NCBI RefSeq assembly: GCF_033439725.1
Contig: NW_026944389.1
Location: forward strand, 1,984,001-2,048,000
Length of the DNA stretch: 64,000 nucleotides
Reading direction: 5' to 3'
Source: Neurospora tetraspora
Taxonomy: Eukaryota > Ascomycota > Sordariomycetes > Sordariales > Sordariaceae
Below, piece after piece: positions 1 to 10,024 of this stretch. The position numbers were made by a program, and so were the translations under genes. The stretch's first letter is position 1, and every line of letters begins with the position of its first letter. The notes under the pieces are model-generated. The model was not told where the DNA came from and did not search any database. It worked only from the letters and a program-made list of their open reading frames with translations.

Positions 1-1960
1 AATATAGATTATAATAAAGCTCTAACTTCGTTATTAATAATTAAATTTAATTTTATTTAATTAATTACATTTATATTAATTTATTTATAAATATAAAGGA
101 ATACACAGGCTAATTACAAAGTTAATTTAAATATAGTTATTACTAATATATTAATTAGATATAATAATATTTATTATATATTGTAGTAAATTTAGTACTT
201 TAATAAATATTCCTTTAAATTATCCTCCTCCTTTAATAATTATACTATTAATAATTAGTTCAATCTATTACTTAATTACCTGCCTCCCTTTAAAAGATTA
301 GAACCTTTTGAAGGGTATAGAATAACCGTTAGTTTTATATTAGTTATTAAACTGAAAGTATATCGGGTTCTTTTTATAAATAGATTTAAGGCGTACGAGG
401 ATTTATATATTCTATAATACTATAAAGCGTTCGATATTATCCTTTTTATTCTCCCTTTTTATATTAATTATATACTTTAACCACTTAATATAGGAGTTTA
501 TTAAACGGTTAAAAAGGTTTACTAGAAAGCTTTAATAGATGAGATTACTAGCAGGGTTATTAATATTAACTATACGGTCTTCTTAAATAATTAGAAGAAA
601 GTTAAGGAGGCGGGCTTTATTCGAAATAATATATATAAAGGATAGAAGAAAATTAGTCTTTAGCCTCTTAAACCCGACGTCCTTTTTAATAAGTTGCATA
701 AATTTGTTAGGATACGGTAAGAACCTTTGTTCCTTAACTGATTTGAGGTTATAATTCTTTGTAAAGTACTATGTACGTTGGAACTATTAGCGATTTAATA
801 ATATATTGATGGGTATAATTCGCTTATTAGAAAGGTTTATAACGAAGTTAGAATTGCCTTTAAAGTGTTTATTAATATTTAAAACTTAGTATGTAATTGG
901 TAAGAATATTAGAAGCGCTATATTAAAGTAAAAGTTTATAAGTAAAACCTTCGTAAGTATATTTCTATTAGCGATAAAATTTATATAAAGTAGGTTCTTA
1001 ATATTAAGGTTGTAGTAAAAAGGGTAGTTAATATAGAAAAAGGATTAAAGAAGATATAGCAAATAAACTTTACCTTTATTTAAAAAGTTGCCCTCGAAGA
1101 GAACCTTAGCCTTAAATAGTAGCTATTACGTAAATTTAAAATTAAGAAGAAAGTTAAGCTTAATTTAATTAATAAGGCTAATATTTTAAATGACTATAGC
1201 CTTATTCGTATTATTAAGGACGATTTAGAATATAATATAATATTAAAATTTATAGAGGGGTAGGACGAAGCTATTATTAATAATACCCAGCGTACTCTCT
1301 TAATCAAATAATAGGGTTTTAATTATTTATATTATATATTAGAAATAAGGTTATAGAAGGTTCCCTAACTTAAATAAGACTTTAATACTTTTTTGGCTAG
1401 TATTGAAGACGAGGAGGATAAATTCTATAAAGCTATAGGGAAGGCTACCCTTTTTAGTTATAATAAAAAATTCGTACTTTTTAAAATATATAGTAAGAAG
1501 CGGGCTAGAAAGGTTCGTAAAGGAAGTACTTCGTCGGTTAAAGTTTTTTAGGTAACGAGGGTATAAATATACTTAGTAAACTCCTAGCTATACCACAATA
1601 CGCCTATATAATAAGTATATAAATAGTACAAATTAAACTATCGTTTGGATTATTTATATTAATACTATACCTTCCTAGAAAGAGGTTTAAAAAGGGGAAG
1701 GGGAAGGCTGTCGATATAGATTTTAACGAGGAGGAGGTTACTATAATAATTATAATAGTAGCGGGCAAGAAACTGGAGGTGCCCGTAAGCTGTATAAAGG
1801 TAATAGTTACTATAAACAACGATTTTAGCGACGATGGGAATTTACAAAGGGAAGAGGAAGAAGAGGAGGAGTTGGATATTATATTATGAGTACGGGCTAT
1901 AAAGGCTTTATAATATTATAATAATATATTATGATAATTTGATTATAAAAGAAATACATT
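1..1960. repeat. AT-rich RIP-type heterochromatin block
   Basis: The stretch is dominated by TA-rich sequence with stop codons in all frames and ends abruptly near 1960, where base composition becomes balanced. This is what repeat-induced point mutation (C:G to T:A changes in duplicated DNA) leaves in Neurospora. No intact gene is present; a transposase remnant is listed separately. The block probably extends left beyond the window. Confidence 0.8.
340..1200 (+). pseudogene. RIP-degraded pogo/Fot1-type transposase remnant
   Basis: In the frame that starts at position 391 the conceptual protein keeps the order of conserved pieces seen at the end of the DDE domain of pogo/Fot1 transposases: a YYKAFDII..FILP segment, then a PLNIGVY-like copy of the usual QPLDVGVF motif, then VKKVY..ALMDEIT, then an ..AGF..NNIYKG.. 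segment, followed by a PLKPDVLFNKLHKF-like segment. In-frame TAA/TAG codons stand where Gln or Trp would be expected, which fits C-to-T mutation of CAA, CAG or TGG. A lysine/leucine-rich stretch to about 1200 resembles the charged coiled tail of these enzymes. The N-terminal HTH region is outside the window or unreadable. It cannot be functional. Confidence 0.6.
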
Positions 1961-3653
1961 GCTGAATGCGCGTAATTGAGACGAATAGTGTACATCTTTT
2001 ACCATCTTTTTTTGCTTGTGTTTTGGTAGAGAAACGGATTGTTGAAGATTCTAACCGTTATAGAGCTTGTACGTTACATATAAAAAATCCGACTCTCAAA
2101 GGGACGATGAGAGTCGGTTGGCTAACTGTAAGCGAGACCCCTAGAGGGTGGACTCTATACCTAACCGACGAGTAAGGGAAATTACGGAAAGGTAAACGAT
2201 TATTTCCGCCAAGCTTTTCATACGTGATACCCCTTTGGGTGTAAGTGCTCGGATATGCTCAACAACACCCAGGTTTTGCTTTAACGCTGGCGGCGATGTA
2301 TATGATGGTTTCTGTAGTGGATGGTACTTCTAGGACGGCTCAAATGGAACTATACAGTCAGAATTGTGTACACGATTTCAATAACTCAAACACATCTTTT
2401 TTTGTCCTGTATCATCATTAATATGTCTCGTCATTCTTAGTTGGTCGCTGACATTAATATCTCTCGAGCACCTCAAAATGAGAAAGTGAAGGCAGTTTGG
2501 TGGTGAGGTGCACGGGCCGTACTTTTCGTTTTGGAAATTCGATATTTCTGAATTCCGATATTTTCAGCAATTTTGACCATCCCTACATGGCACATGCCAC
2601 CCTCGTCCCGACCTCCAGGATCGCTACGGACACCAAGATGACAGGGACGAGGGGGGCGACGTTAAAGAATGACTAAACCTTTGTGCCAGTGATGTCGATA
2701 GGACGCGGAACAGATAATCGGCCGCAGATAATTGACCGATAAGGCGATGCGGGTGTGCTTCCTCGAGCGGGGTTGGTCCACTAGACATATCGGATCAACG
2801 GGGGTTGAAACCAAGGTACGTGAACTGAAGAAAGGCTCATTCTGTTGCAGTTGTACACTATACAACTGTTTCTTGATCCTCCTGAAGGGAGTGAAAGTTG
2901 GGGGTCAATCGGGGGTCTTCCAAGCCACACTGACAAGGGCCGGGTAGCAAAGCGAGATGTACAATTTGATATGCTAATGAAGACTTTCATAGCTGATCCA
3001 AAGGTGATGGGTGTCTGGGTGTTATCAGTGAAAGAAACCGGACAGCGAGCGAGTGATGAGGGGAAGTGGAAGGCGACTAAGATATCTTTCGGATAGCTCT
3101 TATGGCAGATAAGGCTTGTCCCCGACTTCGGGCGTTTCTTGTCCGGGCCTCGCTCCGATGCTTGACGAACGATTGCCGCCGGACCCCTGGTCATGTTCCT
3201 GCGCTTCGTTCCGGTCCCGTCCTTGTCTCCCCGGATATCAATGTCGACGGGGACGGACGGCTCTTTCCAAAATATCCAGGATCCACTGCCATGCGCCTTT
3301 CTCGTTCTAATTTAGACTACCCGCCGCTTGTTGACGGGTAAGGTGAAATTGGCTGTTTTCCTTTTTCTCTTCTTGACCAGGCTTGTCTGGAATGGCATGT
3401 GTGGTCTTCGTGTGCGATCTCAATCTCCCCGACATGAGCAGCCATCAGCCACGGTCTGGAGTCAGATGTCAGTATATGTAGAGGTAGCTTTTTGGGTGTT
3501 TGAGGGTGTGAAGTTGAAGTTGGTCAACAACTTCCATTCTATCTCCCTTTGGGACGGCTGCGCATCCAACTTAACTGTCACCAAACATCAACAAGTCATA
3601 ATGTTGAGGCTTATAGTTACAACCTCCGATACCCACTAACAATAATAATCATA
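1960..3653. other. Intergenic region next to heterochromatin
   Basis: Composition is balanced and only short ORFs without recognisable domains are present. The first 220 bases hold a perfect 10-bp stem-loop (2089-2117) and a short motif also found in mutated form near 16.54 kb; both suggest the edge of a mobile element. I see nothing else that can be supported. Confidence 0.5.
2089..2117. repeat. Perfect 10-bp stem-loop
   Basis: CCGACTCTCA at 2089-2098 is exactly complementary to TGAGAGTCGG at 2108-2117, leaving a 9-base loop. It lies 130 bases inside the balanced-composition DNA bordering the RIP block. It may be part of a transposon end; nothing indicates a terminator for a known gene. Confidence 0.5.
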
Positions 3654-3744
3654 GGCAAGATGGCCGAGCGGTCTAAGGCGCTGTGTTCAGGATCTCTGAG
3701 TATCGCAGTCCGAAAGGGCGTGGGTTCGAATCCCACTCTTGTCA
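3654..3744 (+). tRNA. tRNA-Leu(CAG) with 11-nt intron
   Basis: The sequence folds as a class II tRNA. The 7-bp acceptor stem pairs 3654-3660 with 3737-3743, with discriminator A at 3744. The box A-type TGGCCGAGCGG gives the D arm. The anticodon stem CTGTG/CGCAG encloses the loop with anticodon CAG at 3688-3690. The variable arm TCCGAAAGGGC is followed by T arm GTGGG-TTCGAAT-CCCAC. The loop is 11 nt too long, which places a canonical tRNA intron just after position 37, at about 3692-3702. Long variable arm plus CAG identify leucine decoding CUG codons. A T-rich run follows at once, as a Pol III terminator. Confidence 0.92.
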
Positions 3745-4235
3745 CTAATTTTTTGCTATTTTTTGGGATTCCATTTTGGAAACCACCTGTCATTCTTTTT
3801 TTTTGCTTCTTGGGAATGAGGCGAAACGAATTCGAGACCTTTGCTAAACTTGTGTAGTTGAACAGATGCAGGAACTTGAGGCATCTGATACTGGAGCGTT
3901 ACGATGGGTTGGTGGCAACGGTAAGGGTAGCTGAAAGGGTCTAGATATTAACTGAAAAACTTGTTTCAACTTTCAAGATCCAAGTTACAATATTCAAGAT
4001 CGGGAGTGTCATAATCAGAAAGAACAGGAAATGGGTGTGGCAACGCCTAGGAAAGTTGACCAGAGGTCTCGACAAGCAAACAAACCAGTGTTATATTGTA
4101 GATATATAGTATACCCAGGCCCAAACCTCATAATCAGACACAAAAACTAACAAAAAGAGATCGTCATATATCCTCATAAGAACCATTCAACCTCCCTATC
4201 ATCTCTTCACAAACAGACCTGACATCTGCTTCAAC
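3745..4235. other. Intergenic, tRNA to CoA-binding gene 3' end
   Basis: T-runs next to the tRNA fit Pol III termination. The remainder is likely 3' UTR and downstream sequence of the minus-strand gene ending at 4236. No ORF or repeat worth naming was seen. Confidence 0.5.
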
Positions 4236-4946
4236 CTAGAGTCTAGCACCACCCAAACTCCTCTCCCCATCAACCAAAACACACCACCCCTCGCCTCCCC
4301 AGCTTCCCTTCCCAGCAACGACAGTCTGGAAATTCTCATTCGCATACGCCAACACCTCGTCATTAAAAGTTCCGGGCTGCAGCCAGACAGCAGGGACTCC
4401 CAATTCCTTGGCCTCCTGAAGCGTCTTGAGCGTGATGGCGGGACCGGTAATAATAGAAACCGAAGTCTCCTTGGGGTTCTCGAGCTCCGAGAGAGACTTG
4501 ATGGCGGGGTAGGATTGTCCGTTGACGGTGAGGGCGGCGCCTTGCGGGTTGATGGGCGTGGCGGGGAGGTCACGGTCTGCGTACCATTTGAAGACTGGAT
4601 GGAGGGGGTTAGTGGTGGGTGGAGGATATGGGTAAATGCCGGGGATGGGGTTACGGAAGGAGGAGGGAAAAGGACGAAACGAACCCTTGTAACCGAACTT
4701 CTCGGTGTTAGTGCTGGCGCCGACTACGGCGAACTTGGGGGAGGAGAAGAAGGTCTTGGCGGTTGCGTCGGTAGCGGACATTTTGAAGTTTGGTGTTGAG
4801 GTAAAGAAGTGGTGTTGTTGATAGCTTGGAGTGATGAGGCGTGGTAGCTGCCGTGGAAAAAGGGCTGGATATCTTGTGCTGGACTTGAGAACGCAGGAAG
4901 CTTGATGCTGGAGATACAGAAAAGAAGGGCGTGATATCAGGGACAT
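4236..4946 (-). CDS. CoA-binding-domain (YccU-like) protein
   Basis: Exons 4946-4685 and 4594-4236 (intron 4595-4684, 90 nt) encode 206 aa. Splicing joins FGYK to VFKWYADRDLP, restoring the Rossmann-type CoA-binding fold typified by bacterial YccU: an N-terminal KFAVVGAST glycine motif, then ATPINP, a VSIITGP strand and VPAVWLQPGTF. The family binds CoA or related nucleotides, but its biochemical role is poorly known. The first 54 residues are rich in Ser, Arg, Gln and Pro and lack acidic residues, like a mitochondrial presequence. A second ATG at 4784 starts MSATDATAKTF, giving a 152-residue protein of the usual family length. The gene could therefore make mitochondrial and cytosolic forms; that is inference. 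The donor (GTTCGT) is weak, but the frame requires an intron here. Confidence 0.85.
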   Translation of the reverse strand: MSLISRPSFLYLQHQASCVLKSSTRYPALFPRQLPRLITPSYQQHHFFTSTPNFKMSATDATAKTFFSSPKFAVVGASTNTEKFGYKGSFRPFPSSFRNPIPGIYPYPPPTTNPLHPVFKWYADRDLPATPINPQGAALTVNGQSYPAIKSLSELENPKETSVSIITGPAITLKTLQEAKELGVPAVWLQPGTFNDEVLAYANENFQTVVAGKGSWGGEGWCVLVDGERSLGGARL

Positions 4947-5786
4947 ATGGTCGGTTTATATGTTTCCCGGCAAGACTAGTGCTTGAAAAATAATCAAAGT
5001 GGTACCAAGGTGAGCTAAAGTCAAGTTGCCTACTCTATTCTAGGACATGTCTCCATGGCGACATTCGGTTGTTGATGGAGTTGGTCCATCTCGCTGTCGA
5101 GGTGATGCTGTTTCCCGTGTCTACGCCCCCTGGGCCCCCGAGCAGATCCCGTAGGAAGCTGACCACCAAAGACAGCCATATCCCAGGCAACCCCGCGCAA
5201 TCTACGGAGGACCCTGATGACGTGCCCACTGCGTGCCGTAGAGGTACCTGTGATGTTCGGGCCCTCAGCCCCCACCATAACTAATCAGTAATTGATCCTG
5301 ATGGTTGTGTAACTGTGTATTTTCAGGCATAGGATTATCGACATTTGTCCAGTGGTGATATTGTCCATCGAATGCCATTTCTTGATTCAGAATGGGAGTT
5401 CCGATATCGCAGTTGCTGTTCGGTATATCAAGGCCAGGTGATGTGGAAGCAGCCGAGGCTTTCGCCGGAAATCGTCGGATCCGTGAACTTGGGCGATCAA
5501 TCATGCCTCTTCTGAGAGCCAAAGGATGATTTGGAATGCCGGCGCCGCGTGATATCGAAGGATGATTTCTATTTCGCGATCCATGAGCCACCTCGGCGCC
5601 TCTCTATTCGGATATAAAAAGCCCTGTGCCGTTGACAGGAGATTCAGTTTGCCTGTTTCCCCAGACAATATTGGTATCACAACACCAGGCACAGACTTCC
5701 TCCGACCGACTTGTTTAGCGACCACCCGGAGTTAATTTGGATCAACTGTTCGTGATTTGGTGCAATTGTTAGGGTGGTCTTTGAAA
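4947..5786. other. Divergent promoter region
   Basis: This separates the minus-strand CoA-binding gene from the plus-strand methyltransferase gene and probably holds both promoters. Minus-strand ORFs around 5265-5725 show no recognisable domain and I do not call them genes. Confidence 0.5.
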
Positions 5787-6823
5787 ATGTCCATCTTCGG
5801 GCAAGTCTCCACCTTTTCTTTACTCGCCTACTGACAGTATTGACGCATTGCTTACTGTAATCATTGACACACTCCCACGATAGCCGCTCGACCTACTCCT
5901 CTGGTGGTTATGCTGCCTTTCGGCCCTCATATCCCTCGGTTCTTTACGACCGGGTGTTGAGATTTCATGGCACAGAAGCCCCTTCCTTTCCATCACCACC
6001 GTCGTCTTCGCCGGCAGCTGGAACATTGCTGGACCTTGGCTGCGGACATGGCTTGGTGGCGCGCGCACTCGCTCCCTATTTCAGCCGTGTCATCGCACTT
6101 GATCCTTCGGCCGGCATGGTTGAGCAGGCTCGCAAGCTGAGCGGCGACAACTCCAAGATTACGGTTAAGCAAGGCGGAGCCGAGGACCTTTCTTTCCTCG
6201 CCGACAATGCCGTCGACTGTGTGGTTGCTGGCCAAGCAGCGCATTGGTTCGATTACTCCAAGGTCTGGCCGGCGCTTGCACGGGTCGTGAAGCGCGGCGG
6301 AACCTTGGCTTTCTGGGGCTACAAGGACCACATCATTATTGGGCGGCCGGAAACGACACCCATCTTCGACAAGTTCATCTACGGCGAGACGGAGCCGTTG
6401 CCGGGCGTGGAGAGCATGATGCATTTTTGGGAGCAACCCGGCCGGAACATATTGCGGGATTCACTACAGGAGGTGGTCCCTCCCGAGACGGAGTGGGAAC
6501 ATGTGGTCCGTATTGCTTGGGATCCCAATCGTGTGACGGGCGACATTAGCGATGCGCCGGAAGAGGCGACTTGGTTGCGTCGGAGGCTCAAGTTGGGCGA
6601 GTTGGAGGGCTATTGTCGCACATTTAGCGCGTTCAGTGGTTGGAGAAGCGCCCATCCTGACATGAAGAGTAGGGCGGACGGCGGAGAGGGCGACATTGTC
6701 GACTTGATGTTTGACGAGGTTGTTGCTGCGGTGCCGGAATGGAAAGCGGCGGGGGATCGATGGGCAGAAATCGAGGTTGAGGCTATCTGGGGGACCGTTT
6801 TATTGATGGCGAAGAGACGATGA
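5787..6823 (+). CDS. Class I SAM-dependent methyltransferase
   Basis: Exons 5787-5800 and 5884-6823 give 317 aa. The continuous frame has no ATG before the conserved YSSGGYAAFRPSYP segment. Removing 5801-5883 as a GC-AG intron (GCAAGT donor, ATAG acceptor) joins ATG-TCC-ATC-TTC-GG to C-CGC and yields MSIFGRSTYSSGGY, the usual start of this fungal family. Motif I (LLDLGCGHG, residues 53-61) binds S-adenosylmethionine, followed by the acidic motif VIALDPS, an AEDLSF-like motif and the CVVAGQAAHWFD strand. Overall it resembles the small cytosolic methyltransferases around yeast Tmt1/Crg1 (trans-aconitate or lipid-like substrates). The substrate cannot be read from sequence. Confidence 0.85.
5801..5883 (+). 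other. Probable GC-AG intron
   Basis: The donor is GCAAGT rather than GT. The acceptor is CGATAG, and ATTGAC upstream is a plausible branch site. The only nearby GT donor (5805) would put exon 2 out of frame, so the GC donor is favoured by frame and by conservation of the resulting N-terminus. No transcript evidence is available here. Confidence 0.6.
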
Positions 6824-7437
6824 TTAGGTATGGTGAGTTGAAGTCGCGGCAAATCCGTCGTCGTGTATACTATCCCGATATCCGTTTCTCTGCGGTTGTT
6901 AGTCCTCCTCTCCTCTCTATAGGTATGAAACCAAGAATGAAGCAGAAACCTGCTTGATCATCACAAGGCTGCCTCTCAAAAAGGCGGGGTTGGTAGGGCT
7001 ATCAGGAGAAGACGATACAGTGGTGGCTGACGTTGAACTTGCTATCTGGGCAGTGTCACCGGCCCCCTGCTTGACCAAGGTGTTGATGTCTCGATTGAGC
7101 TAGCATGCTGCTGTATCGCGAGTTGTCAGTGGTTGCCCTGCCACCGCGACCGGGGTGCGAGCGCATAATGGCACAGACCAGTCAGCACCACCCAGCGCAA
7201 CTCCCTGTCCACAGCTCATTTCGCGGCGGGAAGGAGAGCCCAAACAGGCGAGGGGGAACAGCCTGGCGAGCCTGGAAAATAAATCGCCCACTCCTTTTGC
7301 ATCTAGCCTTGGACGCTTCTTGACCGTTCTTCTGAATAGCATCATCTTTTGCATCGAATCCATCAGCCAGCGTTTTTGCACCGACTAGCCCTTGCATTCT
7401 CCTTTGCGCATTCAATCGATATTTCCCCCGAGACACA
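6824..7437. other. Intergenic, cdc4 promoter and leader
   Basis: No recognisable coding sequence. The end of the stretch is the probable 5' leader of the Cdc4 gene, leading to an ATG at 7438 that is followed directly by a strong GTAAGT donor. Confidence 0.5.
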
Positions 7438-7440
7438 ATG

Positions 7441-7907
7441 GTAAGTGGACCTGTCCCTGTTTATTCGCCGCGGGCACTGCACTGGCACGCGCGCGCCCCT
7501 CTCCATCCCTCCATCCCAACCCCGACGCATGGAAAGCATGCGAAAGCAAGAGCCAGGAACCCCGCGGTTGCCCACGACAACAAAGGCACAAGGTGCCACA
7601 ACCTTGGAAGCCGCAGCGCTCTGCCATGGTGAGTCGGAGCACTAAAATGTGCCTGGCTTGAGCGCTGAGCTGCAAGGTCCTGCTTCGGCATCCATCGATC
7701 GCAGTCCAAACACCATCTTTTGCCAACTTTCGATCGCGTCGTTGCTCCCTTGTCGCTTGGCTTCTTGCGCCTTGTTCTCGCAATCATCGTCCTTGTCCTC
7801 TCGATTGCCGACTCTAGCACGATCACAAGCCAGCGCTTTTGGTTCCGCTCAACCTACCGCGATTCATTACATACCCGGATCTTTGAAAGGAGATTTGTTT
7901 GCGACAG
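7441..7907 (+). other. Probable leader intron of cdc4
   Basis: ATG at 7438-7440 is followed immediately by GTAAGT. A CGACAG acceptor at 7907 joins that ATG in frame with the exon beginning CGC-ACC and then the ATG at 7923. Whether translation starts at 7438 or 7923 cannot be decided from sequence. Splicing itself is likely because the interval is stop-rich. Confidence 0.5.
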
Positions 7908-7922
7908 CGCACCATAGGAACA

Positions 7923-8526
7923 ATGGCATCTAACCAGTTCGACGGTCAGGCTTCTACCAACTACAAGGAGGCGTTCTCGCTGTTCGACAAGCGCGGTAAC
8001 GGCCGTGTCGCCCTCGACAGCTTGGGCGATCTGCTCCGCGCTTGCGGCCAGAACCCCACGCTCGCCGAGATCCGCGAGCTCGAGAAGAACGTTGGTGGTG
8101 ACTGTGAGTGATACCCGAGCGCAAACCGATATCGTGTCTGGGAATAGTAGCTAACAGATGCCCCCTCCTATCCGACAGTCGACTTCGAGACCTTCCAGCG
8201 CGTCCTCAACCGGCCAGGTGGCTTCCGTGATCCCGGCGAACCCGAAGAGTACTGCCGCGGTTTCCAGGTGTTTGATAAGGACATGACGGGTTTCATCGGC
8301 GTCGGTCAGCTCAAGTATATCTTGACAAACCTCGGCGAGAAGATGACGGATGAGGAGGTAGACGAGCTCCTCAAGGCCGTTGATACCAGCTCTGGCCAGG
8401 TGAACTATACCGGTATGTCAGCGCCTGCTGTTTGCTTGTCCCTTGGGCGAAATCCAGGAGTGTCTCGAGGCTAACGATATATGTGTGACGCAAACAGAGC
8501 TCGTCCGGACTATCCTTGCCAACTAG
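7923..8526 (+). CDS. cdc4: Cdc4-type myosin essential light chain
   Basis: Exons 7923-8103, 8179-8412 and 8498-8526 encode 147 aa. The protein aligns throughout with fission yeast Cdc4, the EF-hand light chain of contractile-ring myosin II: AFSLFDKRGNGRV, LLRACGQNPTLAEI, FQVFDKDMTGFIGVGQL, LTNLGEKMTDEEVDELL and the end LVRTILAN. EF-hand loops are degenerate; the DKDMTGFIGVGQ loop lacks the final acidic ligand, as usual for essential light chains that bind IQ motifs without calcium. Introns at 8104-8178 and 8413-8497 have good donors (GTGAGT, GTATGT). A large leader intron 7441-7907 is likely. If its upstream ATG at 7438-7440 is used, six in-frame residues (MRTIGT) are added. Confidence 0.93.
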
Positions 8527-10024
8527 AGAAGAAATCGAGAAGAAATCGATAAGATGCGGTTCGGAATCATGACGAGGGAAACAAGGTTTGGAGGTCAAAC
8601 ATCGCTGGGTACGGTTTAGGAGGAATCACGGGACACATACGCCCGAGGAGACGGCGTCACAATACCATCTATTACAGGGAAATTGCATGTGTTACAATAA
8701 TCCAGGCAGGCGTCGGAGTCTTGATAAGATATGAATTTGGACATATCATTTACCGGGAACTGAAAGACTTTCCGGACGTGTGTCTTAAGCAACTGCGCCA
8801 GATTGGGATTTACGCCTGATCTCTCTCTCATCCCCTTCTCTTGTGTGACGGAGGTGTGTTTACAAGTTCACGTTGTTTGCCCAGGGCTCAGCAGTACAAT
8901 CTCCGTCATGAACCCGTTTCCGCTCTACTCGAAGAAGGGCTCGACCTTGTCAGTTTGGTCTGGATAAGGCAAGATATGAAACATCACGAAGGATTAGTGT
9001 GAGAAGGCGAGGCCCTAGAGTTTGTCTAGTCCCTGGAAACAAGGTCAAACACGTTTCCGTCTTCCTTCGAATCTGGGGTAAAAGGGATGTGGGGATTCCG
9101 ATGTCCCATCTCCCGGCCCCCAGTCTGGGTACGGTCAGGAAGCAAGACATGATACTGATCGGTACCTTCGGAGATATCAATCATGGTTGACCAGAGCGGG
9201 CAACCGGTACTCCAATACTACATCATCTTGATTATGTATGTAATGTTCCTGTAGTAGGCTGTATGTAAGTTACAATGTCCGGTCACGGAAGCCGAACGCC
9301 CTACGGGAAGTGGACCTTTCCCCAGCGGCTTGCATCGGTCTTGTCAATTATGGAGCCCCTGGCCTCCGTTGACGGCCATGGATCGTGCCTTCTTTTCCAT
9401 CGGCAGTGAAGACGGGAAGGAACCTTTTTCTATGACACCATTTTAATTTCGTATTTGCAAAGCTGTGCATTTCATTGACCCATCTCGCACTTTGGTGAGA
9501 AAAAATCTGACCAAAATTCCGACAACTACTATGTTACCGCCTCTTAGCTGTTTGACCACCAAACCGACATCTACCAACAATCATGACGACCTCGACGACC
9601 TCGACGAAGGATGACACTCAAACATACGAGCCGCGGACGACATTCGTTTGCCCCTAGCAACATCGGAATCGATAATGGCCACTGAACGCTTTTCGAAACT
9701 TACGCAAACGACAGATAACCATAACGAAGACGGGTACTATCCGGACTGATGGGACATGTTCCAACAATGGCTTCGGACGGGTGATTCACGTTAGGGGGTG
9801 GAGGGAGGATCGATGGGACTTGCTCGGATTTACCGCATTCGATATATAAACACGACATCTCGCCAAGTTATCAGCCCTTTTTTGCTCACGATCAGCAGCA
9901 CTTGAGAAGGAAAAGGAGGAACGCATTTAGCTGTCGTCACCGCCCCTTACTCGCAAAGTTGACTACCACGGAAACCTCGTTCATTCGACCTTTTTTATCA
10001 CAGTCTTACACGCTTACGAACGCC
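8527..10024. other. Intergenic, cdc4 3' end to peptidase promoter
   Basis: About 1.5 kb without a recognisable gene. A short GACGACCTC direct repeat occurs near 9585-9605. Short ORFs on both strands around 8950-9190 overlap and look random. Confidence 0.5.
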
